From an uncultured Clostridia bacterium (GTDB lineage Bacteria; Bacillota; Clostridia; Oscillospirales; Acutalibacteraceae): DNA of 64,000 nucleotides. Positions 9,501 to 15,036 of the stretch are shown piece by piece (the first letter of the stretch is position 1; every line of letters starts with the position of its first letter). The position numbers were made by a program, and so were the translations under genes. The notes below the pieces were generated by a model. The model ran no database searches. It saw nothing but the letters and a program-made list of their open reading frames with translations, and was not told where the DNA came from. The stretch lies in contig CANRIZ010000001.1 in NCBI GenBank assembly GCA_947630835.1, forward strand, positions 62,001-126,000, given 5' to 3'.

Positions 9501-11045
9501 TGTAACCTGAGCAAAAAGCTGTTTAAAATAGTTAAACAAAGGCTGATGCTTTTCGGAAAGAACCGCAAGCGGAATATCGCAGCCCATAGAAGCCGTCGCC
9601 TCTATGCCGTTCTTCGCCATGGGCAGTATAGCTTCGTTTAAATCCTCGTATGTATAGCCGAATACCTTGTAAAGGCGGTTTCGCTCCTCCTCGGTATATT
9701 CGGGTACTTTTTTATTCGGAATGGGAAGCTCCGAAAGGGTTACAAGGTTGCTGTCAAGCCATTCGCCGTAGGGCTTTTGCGAGGCGTAATACTGCTTGCA
9801 TTTTTCATCAGAAACAACCTCGCCCTTAACGGTATCAACCAAAAGCATTTTTCCGGGGCGAAGACGTGATTTTTCAACTATATCCTCCGGCGGTATATCG
9901 AGTACGCCGACCTCCGAGGAAAGTATCAATCTGCGCTGTTTTGTTATATAGTAGCGCGCAGGGCGAAGACCGTTCCTGTCAAGCACCGCGCCAACCAAAT
10001 CGCCGTCGGAAAACAGTATTGCGGCAGGCCCGTCCCAGGGCTCCATCATAGTGGCGTAATAGCGGTAAAGGTCGCGCTTTTCCCTGCTCATATTGGGGTC
10101 GTTTTTCCAAGGCTCGGGTATGGTTATCATAACCGCAAGCGGCAAGGGCATTCCATTCATTGTTAAAAACTCAAGGGCATTGTCGAGCATGGCGGAATCC
10201 GAACCCGAAGCGTTTATTACGGGCAGGATTTTATCCATATCGTCTTCCATACATACCGACTGCATGGTTTCTTCCCTTGCAAGCATCCTGTCGGCGTTGC
10301 CTCTTATTGTGTTAATCTCGCCGTTGTGCAAAATAAGGCGATTTGGATGCGCCCTTTCCCAGCTCGGCATCGTATTGGTTGAAAACCTTGAATGTACCAT
10401 AGCTATTGCGCTCTCGTAAGCTTCATCCTGTAAATCAAGATAAAAGCGGCGCAGCTGACCTACAAGGAACATACCCTTGTAAACTATTGTTCTTGAAGAA
10501 AACGAGCATACATAGGTGTTATCGTTACTCTGCTCAAAAACACGGCGTATCACATACAGCTTACGGTCAAAATCAAGTCCTTTTTTAAGCCCGGCGGGTC
10601 TTCTGACAAAGCACTGGGAAATATACGGCATTGAGCTTTTTGCCTTTTCGCCTAAAATGGAGCTGTCAATGGGAACGTCGCGCCAGGAAATAAACTCCAC
10701 GCCCTCTTTGGCGCATATTACCTCAAACATCTTCATAGCCTGACGGCGGTGCAAGGAATTTTGCGGGAAGAAAAACATACCCACTCCGTAATCTCTTGCG
10801 TCGCCCAAATCCAAAGCAAGGCGTGAAAAGAAGTTGTGCGAAATCTGAAGCAGTATGCCGACGCCGTCGCCCGTTTCGCCGGCGGCGTCCTTGCCCGCTC
10901 TGTGTTCCAGCTTTTCAACTATTGACAATGCGTCGTCCACTATACCGTGCGAAGCTTTGCCGTCTATGCTGACAACCGCGCCTATTCCGCAGGCGTCATG
11001 CTCGAACGCCTCGTTATATAAAGTTTTTTCCTGTGACTTTGTCAT
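6540..11045 (-). CDS. gltB: Glutamate synthase large subunit
   Basis: The alpha subunit of GOGAT makes two glutamates from glutamine and 2-oxoglutarate. The start is placed at the ATG (11043-11045), eight bases after AGGA; a TTG two codons upstream is the alternative. With this start the protein has 1501 residues, normal for the family. Cys19 in HDACGIG would be the class II amidotransferase nucleophile after a short propeptide. A central and FMN-binding half follows (GAKPGEGGHLPGEKV, SGYDGGTGAAPKSS), then the 3Fe-4S cysteines in CVMMRVCNLDTCPAGIA and the C-terminal GXGXG beta-helix domain. It lies downstream of amt on the same strand with its own promoter and feeds into gltD. Together these genes capture and assimilate ammonium. 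Confidence 0.97.
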   Translation of the reverse strand: MTKSQEKTLYNEAFEHDACGIGAVVSIDGKASHGIVDDALSIVEKLEHRAGKDAAGETGDGVGILLQISHNFFSRLALDLGDARDYGVGMFFFPQNSLHRRQAMKMFEVICAKEGVEFISWRDVPIDSSILGEKAKSSMPYISQCFVRRPAGLKKGLDFDRKLYVIRRVFEQSNDNTYVCSFSSRTIVYKGMFLVGQLRRFYLDLQDEAYESAIAMVHSRFSTNTMPSWERAHPNRLILHNGEINTIRGNADRMLAREETMQSVCMEDDMDKILPVINASGSDSAMLDNALEFLTMNGMPLPLAVMITIPEPWKNDPNMSREKRDLYRYYATMMEPWDGPAAILFSDGDLVGAVLDRNGLRPARYYITKQRRLILSSEVGVLDIPPEDIVEKSRLRPGKMLLVDTVKGEVVSDEKCKQYYASQKPYGEWLDSNLVTLSELPIPNKKVPEYTEEERNRLYKVFGYTYEDLNEAILPMAKNGIEATASMGCDIPLAVLSEKHQPLFNYFKQLFAQVTNPPIDALREEIVTDTTVYVGSDGNLLSQEPENCAVLQIHNPILTSVDLMKIKYMDRPGFKVKTVSLLYYKNTSLEKALDRLFVDCDRAYKNGANIIILSDRGVDENHIAIPSLLAVSAMEQYLIRTKKRTAISIILESAEPRDVHHFATLLGYGARAINPYLAQESISSLIASGRLDKDYHTAIEDYNSAILHGIVKIASKMGVSTLQSYQSAQIFEAVGICKDVIDRYFTNTVSPVEGIGLPEIGEGVEWRHNKAFDPLGLGVDKTLESVGMHKLRSGKNAEDHMYDPETVIALREATQTGSYERFKEYTDRVDNERKPHTLRGLLDFVWDKNGGIDISEVEPASEIVKRFKTGAMSYGSISEEAHTCMAIAMNRLGGKSNSGEGGEKPERFNTEQNSAIKQVASGRFGVTSAYLCSAEEIQIKMAQGAKPGEGGHLPGEKVYPWIAENRYSTPGVSLISPPPHHDIYSIEDLAQLIYDLKNANRDARISVKLVSEAGVGTIAAGVAKAGAGVVLISGYDGGTGAAPKSSIHNAGLPWELGLAEAHQTLIKNGLRTRVRLETDGKLMSGRDVAIACLLGAEEFGFATAPLVTMGCVMMRVCNLDTCPAGIATQNPELRCRFCGKPEYVMNFMLFIAEELREIMAKLGVRTVDELVGHTEMLKVRPHGITRRADTIDMSPVLGTLPAEHYREEDKFDFELYKTLDEKVLLPEFEPYFKRKKPHETSVEVSSTNRTFGAILGSVITKRFGDALKDDSYTVNCTGGGGQSFGAFIPKGLTVKLCGDANDYFGKGLSGGKLTVRPDEKSSFEAKDNIIIGNVALYGATSGEAYINGIAGERFCVRNSGAVAVCEGCGDHGCEYMTGGTVAILGKTGKNFAAGMSGGIAYVLDEEHDLYLKLNKEMINVTGVTEPHDIAELKTLIQAHIRETDSALGKEIMSNFEKYLPLFKRIIPKDYQKMLVAISRFEEKGVPHKDAVLQAFYQMKKA

Positions 11046-11119
11046 GGTCAAAATCCTTTCTGTCCCCTACGCGAAATAAATAAGGGGGAATATGTATTAA
11101 TCCCGAGCGCTTTGCCCGA

Positions 11120-11149
11120 ATATTACATAATCCCTACCGGAATTTTCAA
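11120..11149 (-). promoter_or_regulatory. Sigma-A-type promoter for gltBD
   Basis: TTGAAA (11149-11144) and TAATAT (11125-11120) on the minus strand with an 18-bp spacer. Transcription would begin near 11112, about 65 bases before gltB. The spacer overlaps one arm of a long inverted repeat. Confidence 0.55.
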
Positions 11150-11176
11150 AAATCGAAGCGTTCCGATAGGGTTATG
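11126..11176. repeat. Long inverted repeat overlapping the gltB promoter
   Basis: On the minus strand the left arm CATAACCCTATCGGAA pairs with the right arm TTCCGGTAGGGATTATG, one wobble and one bulge, around an 18-base centre. The right arm occupies the -35/-10 spacer, which is the position of a repressor or activator operator. Because much of it lies upstream of the likely transcription start, DNA binding is more likely than an RNA hairpin. Confidence 0.6.
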
Positions 11177-11198
11177 TTATTGTTAAATTGAGAGGAAA

Positions 11199-11217
11199 AC
11201 TTTTTACGGTAAAAAGT
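11199..11217. repeat. Perfect 9+1+9 palindrome between amt and gltB
   Basis: ACTTTTTAC-G-GTAAAAAGT lies 22 bases after the amt stop. On the minus strand a short T stretch follows, so it could be a weak amt terminator. It could equally be an upstream operator for gltB. Confidence 0.5.
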
Positions 11218-11238
11218 ATTATAAACTAAACCGAAATA

Positions 11239-13026
11239 TTATTCAACGTCCTGAAGAGCGTCGTAGCCCTCTTCGCCCGTTCTTATCTTTACAACGTTTT
11301 CAACGTCGTAAACAAATATTTTGCCGTCGCCGATATGGCCTGTGTAAAGCACCTGCTTCGCAACCGCAATAACACGGGAAACGGGAACTGCGCTTACTAC
11401 TATATCGACCTGAACCTTGGGAAGCAGAGAAGCCTCGATTTCAACGCCCCTGTAATATTCGGGTTTGCCCTTTTGTACGCCGCAGCCCAAAACGTGAGAA
11501 ACCGTCATACCGGTTATGCCTATGTTAACCATAGAGTTTTTGAGCGCTTCAAGGCGTGATTCCTTGCAGATAATCTCAATCTTTGTAAACTTATGTCCCG
11601 AAGCGTTCTCTGCGGCAACCTTCGGCATTTGCTTAACCTCTACCGCCTCGGCAACGGGAACGTCACCGCTTACGACTACGGGTTCGTCGCTCTCGTCAAT
11701 GTATTCGGGAAGCATCGCAAAGCCCGCATATGCCGACGGTAAACCGTGTTCGGTTGCGTCAAGACCCGTAATTTCCTCTTCCCTCGAAACTCTGAGTCCG
11801 AAAATCTTTTTAATTATAAGGAAAGCTACGGTAATTGTTACGGCAGTCCACGCCGCAACGCTTACAAAGCCCAAAAGCTGAGTACCCAAAAGCTTAAAGC
11901 CGCCGCCGTAGAAAAGACCTTCGCCCGCTATCTGGTTAGCTCCGAAGCTTACTCCGTCGCCGTAGCCCCTTGCAAACGCGGGAGCGGAATCTGTGGCAAA
12001 AAGACCTACGGCCAAGGTTCCCCAAATACCGTTAAGACAATGTACCGCTACAGCGCCTACCGGGTCGTCTATATGAAGCTTATGGTCAAGAAGCCATACG
12101 CCGAATACAACAAGCAAGCCGGAAACAGCGCCTATCATACATGCGCCGAAAGCGTCTACCACGTCGCAGCCCGCCGTTACGCCGACAAGACCCGCAAGGG
12201 AGGCGTTAAGGCACATGGAAACATCGGGTTTACCGTATTTTATCCAGGTAAAAATCATACATACGACTGTTGCAACGGACGGAGCTACGGTTGTTGTGAG
12301 GAAAATGGAACCGAGTTCCTCAAGGTTTGTTGCGGCTGCGCCGTTAAAGCCGTACCAGCCCAGCCAAAGTATAAATACGCCCAAAGCGCCGAACGTGATA
12401 TTGTGACCGGGGAAAGCGTTTACCTTAGTTACCTTGCCCTGTTTATCGTATTTGAATTTACCTATACGGGGACCTAAAAGCTTTGCGCCTATCAAAGCGG
12501 AAATTCCGCCAACCATATGTATTGCGCAAGAACCCGCAAAATCGTGGAAGCCCATCTGCGCAAGCCAACCGCCGCCCCAAATCCAGTGAGCCTCTATAGG
12601 ATAGATAAGCGCGGAAATAACGCCCGAATATACGCAATAAGAAATGAATTTTGTACGCTCCGCCATTGCGCCCGAAACTATAGTTGCGGTGGTGGCGCAG
12701 AACACAAGGTTAAATACGAAGTTTGAAAAATCAAAATTCTCATACGCCGTAAAGATGTCAAAGCCGGGTTTACCGATAAATCCGAAAAGATCCTCGCCGA
12801 GCAGAAGCCCGAAGCCTATCAAAATGAAAACTATTGTGCCTATGCAAAAATCCATAAGGTTTTTCATTATAATATTGCCGGTATTCTTTGCTCTGGTGAA
12901 ACCCGCTTCAACCATTGCGAAGCCCGCCTGCATCCAAAAGACAAGAGCCGCGCCTATAAGGAACCACACGCTGAACACTTGAGAGCCGACAGCCTCGGAT
13001 AAAATATTTGCAATTTCCTGTGACAT
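11239..13026 (-). CDS. amt: Ammonium transporter fused to a C-terminal PII (GlnB/GlnK) domain
   Basis: 595 residues. Residues 1 to about 420 form an Amt/MEP/Rh ammonium channel: VEAGFTRAKNTGNI near the N-terminus and both pore histidines, in AIHMVGGISALIG and VHCLNGIWGTLAVG. After an acidic linker, residues from about 477 to the end are a complete PII protein: FTKIEIICKESRLEALK, the T-loop KGKPEYYRGVEIEASLLPK with the usual Tyr, and YTGHIGDGKIFVYDVENVVKIRTGEE (B- and C-loops). Free PII (GlnK) normally plugs the Amt pore in response to 2-oxoglutarate and ATP/ADP, so here sensor and channel are one chain. Amt-PII fusions are known in some bacteria but are uncommon. The start follows AAGGATGATACATAA. 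The gene sits upstream of gltBD behind a leader with two terminators. Confidence 0.96.
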   Translation of the reverse strand: MSQEIANILSEAVGSQVFSVWFLIGAALVFWMQAGFAMVEAGFTRAKNTGNIIMKNLMDFCIGTIVFILIGFGLLLGEDLFGFIGKPGFDIFTAYENFDFSNFVFNLVFCATTATIVSGAMAERTKFISYCVYSGVISALIYPIEAHWIWGGGWLAQMGFHDFAGSCAIHMVGGISALIGAKLLGPRIGKFKYDKQGKVTKVNAFPGHNITFGALGVFILWLGWYGFNGAAATNLEELGSIFLTTTVAPSVATVVCMIFTWIKYGKPDVSMCLNASLAGLVGVTAGCDVVDAFGACMIGAVSGLLVVFGVWLLDHKLHIDDPVGAVAVHCLNGIWGTLAVGLFATDSAPAFARGYGDGVSFGANQIAGEGLFYGGGFKLLGTQLLGFVSVAAWTAVTITVAFLIIKKIFGLRVSREEEITGLDATEHGLPSAYAGFAMLPEYIDESDEPVVVSGDVPVAEAVEVKQMPKVAAENASGHKFTKIEIICKESRLEALKNSMVNIGITGMTVSHVLGCGVQKGKPEYYRGVEIEASLLPKVQVDIVVSAVPVSRVIAVAKQVLYTGHIGDGKIFVYDVENVVKIRTGEEGYDALQDVE

Positions 13027-13154
13027 TTATGTATCATCCTTTCTGTCTATTCCGCGTCGAAAATCCGCTTACGGTTAAAAGATGATTTTCCCGACGTCCG
13101 GACAACCGAAAAAATACATTTACCGACAAGCTTTTTCGAGTGAATAATAAAAAA

Positions 13155-13195
13155 CGACAAGAACACAGAGGTTATTTCCCACGGCGCCCTTGTCG
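13155..13195 (-). terminator. Second intrinsic terminator in the amt leader
   Basis: Arms CGACAAG and CUUGUCG in the minus-strand RNA enclose a partly paired 27-base interior and are followed at once by six U residues (plus-strand A run 13149-13154). It lies about 125 bases before the amt start, well inside the predicted transcript. Confidence 0.75.
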
Positions 13196-13218
13196 AAATA
13201 TTAACTTATAAAAAAGAA

Positions 13219-13243
13219 CCACAGACGAATAAATCATCTGCGG
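13219..13243 (-). terminator. First intrinsic terminator in the amt leader
   Basis: A 10-bp stem CCGCAGAUGA/UCGUCUGUGG (two G-U pairs) with a UUUAU loop is followed by UUCUUUUUU. It is about 20 bases into the predicted transcript, so it would stop transcription early unless prevented. It could alternatively end the dagK transcript. Confidence 0.75.
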
Positions 13244-13269
13244 CCCCGTTGTCGCTTCTTATGTGATGT

Positions 13270-13298
13270 ATTTTAGCACTATAAAATTTATTTGTCAA
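13270..13298 (-). promoter_or_regulatory. Strong sigma-A promoter for amt
   Basis: TTGACA (13298-13293), a 17-bp spacer and TAAAAT (13275-13270) on the minus strand. It lies upstream of both leader terminators. Confidence 0.8.
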
Positions 13299-13399
13299 TT
13301 GTTATAAAAAAGAAAAATAATCTTTGTATAAAATTAATAAGAGGTCTAAATTGATTCAAAAAATTCTATAAAAAATCAACAAGAAATTTATGCAGTTTT

Positions 13400-14308
13400 T
13401 CAGTTTGGAACGGCTATATCAAGCGCAGACTCGACAATTTCCGCGGTAAAACGGTCGGTGTGTATTATTTCGCCGTCAAGCGAATAGGCAAAATTCTCTC
13501 CGTGAGCTATAACCTCAACTTTTTTCGCCTGCCTGTATACGAGAAAATCAAGTTTATCCAAATTATCAAGATGCGTACCCTTGATGTATTTTGGGATAAG
13601 CGACGGAACTTTTAACGCTGATATGGGATGGGCAACGCAAACTTCGATAAGCCCGTCGTTTGTTTTTGCCCTCGGAGCGCATTTGAACGAGCCGCCTACA
13701 TACTGACCGTTTGCAAGAGTGCATAGGGTTATGGCGCCGTCGGGAGTGAGGTTTTCGCCGTCGGCAATTATAGTGCAATCCGTTCTCATGGCTGTAAACA
13801 AAGCCTTAACCACGCCCTTTGCGTAAGAGCTCTTTTTGCCGTGACCGTTCTTGGCTCTGTCAATATTAACGGTTTCCGCCACGGTTGTGTCAAAGCCGAA
13901 ATTGGTTACGTTGCCGCAGTACCTGTCGCCTACCTTAATTAAATCAAGCTTTTGAACCGGCGCGTTTATGAGAGCGGGAATATTCAAAAACTTTTCGACA
14001 GAGCCGAAGCTTTTTACAAGGTCGTTGCCGCTTCCGCAGGGGTAGCAGCTTACGCTGACGTTTTCATACCCAACAGCGCCGTTAAAGACCTCGTTAATCG
14101 TTCCGTCACCTCCGCAGGCGATAAAACGCATTTGCTCGCCCTTATGCTCCTCGCAAGTCTTTTTCACAAAATTCATAGCGTCGCCCACGCATTTTGTTAT
14201 GTAAATCTCGCAATCGGATTTAACCGGCAGCTTTTCTATTTCGGCAGAAATGAGATTTTGCTTTTTTCCGCCGCCTGCCAAAGGATTGACAACAAAATAA
14301 TATTTCAT
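13400..14308 (-). CDS. Diacylglycerol kinase family lipid kinase (DagK/YegS-like)
   Basis: 302 residues. NPLAGGGKKQNL at the N-terminus, ACGGDGTINEVFNG (the GGDG ATP-binding motif) and PCGSGNDLVKSF are the hallmarks of the DAGK catalytic family, which phosphorylates diacylglycerol or related lipids, usually at the inner face of the membrane. The ATG at 14306-14308 is chosen because GGAGAG lies just upstream and because a good promoter (14358-14386) covers the longer open frame. Its exact lipid substrate cannot be read from sequence. It is monocistronic between tRNA-Pro and amt. Confidence 0.9.
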   Translation of the reverse strand: MKYYFVVNPLAGGGKKQNLISAEIEKLPVKSDCEIYITKCVGDAMNFVKKTCEEHKGEQMRFIACGGDGTINEVFNGAVGYENVSVSCYPCGSGNDLVKSFGSVEKFLNIPALINAPVQKLDLIKVGDRYCGNVTNFGFDTTVAETVNIDRAKNGHGKKSSYAKGVVKALFTAMRTDCTIIADGENLTPDGAITLCTLANGQYVGGSFKCAPRAKTNDGLIEVCVAHPISALKVPSLIPKYIKGTHLDNLDKLDFLVYRQAKKVEVIAHGENFAYSLDGEIIHTDRFTAEIVESALDIAVPN

Positions 14309-14357
14309 ATCTTTCTCTCCGAACTTTTTGTTAATAACGCTGTTAGCTGTAAGTATA

Positions 14358-14386
14358 ATTTTATAATTAAAAAGAATTATTGTCAA
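14358..14386 (-). promoter_or_regulatory. Sigma-A promoter for the lipid kinase gene
   Basis: TTGACA (14386-14381), 17-bp spacer, TAAAAT (14363-14358) on the minus strand. Confidence 0.75.
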
Positions 14387-14456
14387 TCAATAAAATAATT
14401 TTAAAGCCCGCGACAAAAAGTATTTTCGGAATTTACACAAAATAAGCTAAAAACAC

Positions 14457-14485
14457 TTGATTTTATTTCGGATTTATATTATAAT
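14457..14485 (+). promoter_or_regulatory. tRNA-Pro promoter
   Basis: TTGATT, 17-bp spacer, TATAAT, ending 22 bases before the tRNA. The same two hexamers and spacing precede tRNA-Val in this window. Confidence 0.8.
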
Positions 14486-14507
14486 AACCGAGCGTTAAAA
14501 AATAATT

Positions 14508-14584
14508 CGGGGCGTGGCGAAGTTTGGTATCGCGCTTGGTTCGGGACCAAGAGGCCGCTGGTTCAAGTCCAGTCGCTCCGACCA
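14508..14584 (+). tRNA. tRNA-Pro (anticodon CGG)
   Basis: A 77-base cloverleaf with a seven-pair acceptor stem CGGGGCG/CGCTCCG including the C1-G72 pair usual for bacterial tRNA-Pro. The anticodon stem CTTGG/CCAAG closes the loop TTCGGGA (anticodon CGG, reads CCG). A standard T arm with GTTCAAGTC-type loop follows and CCA is encoded. A decayed integrase lies just downstream, suggesting that this tRNA was an integration site. Confidence 0.95.
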
Positions 14585-14592
14585 CTCATAAG

Positions 14593-14625
14593 CCTTGATA
14601 TTTCAACGATTTTGAAATATTGAGG
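14593..14625 (+). terminator. tRNA-Pro terminator
   Basis: A 13-bp stem CCTTGATATTTCA/TGAAATATTGAGG with two wobble pairs, followed by a T-rich tract. Confidence 0.8.
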
Positions 14626-14652
14626 TTTTTATTTTTTTATAAAAACAAGCGT

Positions 14653-14674
14653 TTTTCTAACACTTTTCTAACAC
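14653..14674 (+). repeat. Tandem 11-bp direct repeat beside the integrase remnant
   Basis: TTTTCTAACAC occurs twice with no gap, and an inverted TTAGAAA follows at 14677-14683. Short direct repeats near an integrase 3' end resemble arm-type integrase binding sites of attachment regions. Confidence 0.55.
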
Positions 14675-14676
14675 AA

Positions 14677-14793
14677 TTAGAAAGCAAAGGAATTTGACAT
14701 TGAATTTGCAATTTCATTCTTTCTCTCAATATCCAAATGAGCGCAGATATTAGCTGTTGTCTGAATGTCAGCGTGTCCGAGCCGCTCTTTAAA
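14677..14793 (-). pseudogene. Tyrosine integrase C-terminal remnant
   Basis: The minus strand encodes about 38 residues that read KERLGHADIQTTANICAHLD and continue to a TAA; a TGA blocks the frame upstream. LGHxxIxTTxxIYxH is the C-terminal box of tyrosine recombinases. Here the catalytic Tyr is Cys (TGC, one transition from TAC), and the rest of the gene is gone. It lies about 90 bases beyond the 3' end of tRNA-Pro and points toward it, the usual arrangement for a tRNA-integrated element. It is a relic with no activity. Confidence 0.85.
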
Positions 14794-15036
14794 TCATTTA
14801 TCAGTTTAATGAGGTAATGAGCAAAATAAAAAAAGCCTTGAGGCTGCTACTCAAGACTTTGAAGAGGATTACTATAACGATATCGTTTAAGTAATCATGA
14901 AGCTACAGTGTCGGCAATACCTAACTGTTACCGACATTGTAACAGATTAAAATTAATTTGTCAAGAAGGAGTATTTAAAACGACTGATTTTTAAAATATT
15001 AATCAATTTAATTTTAACTTTTAACCTTCGACAAAT
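14794..15036. other. Non-coding remainder of the tRNA-Pro downstream region
   Basis: No credible gene. A 25-codon frame from an ATG at 14817 and an overlapping frame ending in DFEEDYYNDIV (stop near 14890) may be scraps of the lost element. Complementary TGTCGG and CCGACA segments lie between about 14909 and 14936 but lack a T tract. The rest is AT-rich. Confidence 0.4.

Larger units (their letters stand above)
13101..13264 (-). promoter_or_regulatory. Structured amt leader, probable attenuation region of unidentified class
   Basis: The 374-base gap between dagK and amt holds the amt promoter and a leader of roughly 235 bases. Besides the two terminators, the RNA has CGACAA twice (near 13254 and 13195) and complementary UUGUCG or GUUGUC segments three times (near 13161, 13130 and 13106). 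These allow mutually exclusive pairings, as in antiterminator/terminator switches. I could not match it to a named riboswitch. ANTAR-protein control of nitrogen genes is known in Clostridia, but I do not see clear twin AxxGxx hexaloops. Confidence 0.5.

Noticed and set aside
11746-12477. A 243-codon plus-strand frame inside amt
   Set aside because: Shadow of conserved Amt sequence; low-quality Tyr/Lys/Cys-rich translation and no start signal.
13101-13264. A named riboswitch or ANTAR target in the amt leader
   Set aside because: Structure and context are suggestive, but the defining hexaloops or aptamer motifs could not be found, so no class is claimed.
14817-14894. A 25-codon frame starting ATG AGC AAA, and an overlapping frame ending DFEEDYYNDIV
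   Set aside because: Too short and in two different frames; may be a scrap of the lost element, but not supportable as a gene.
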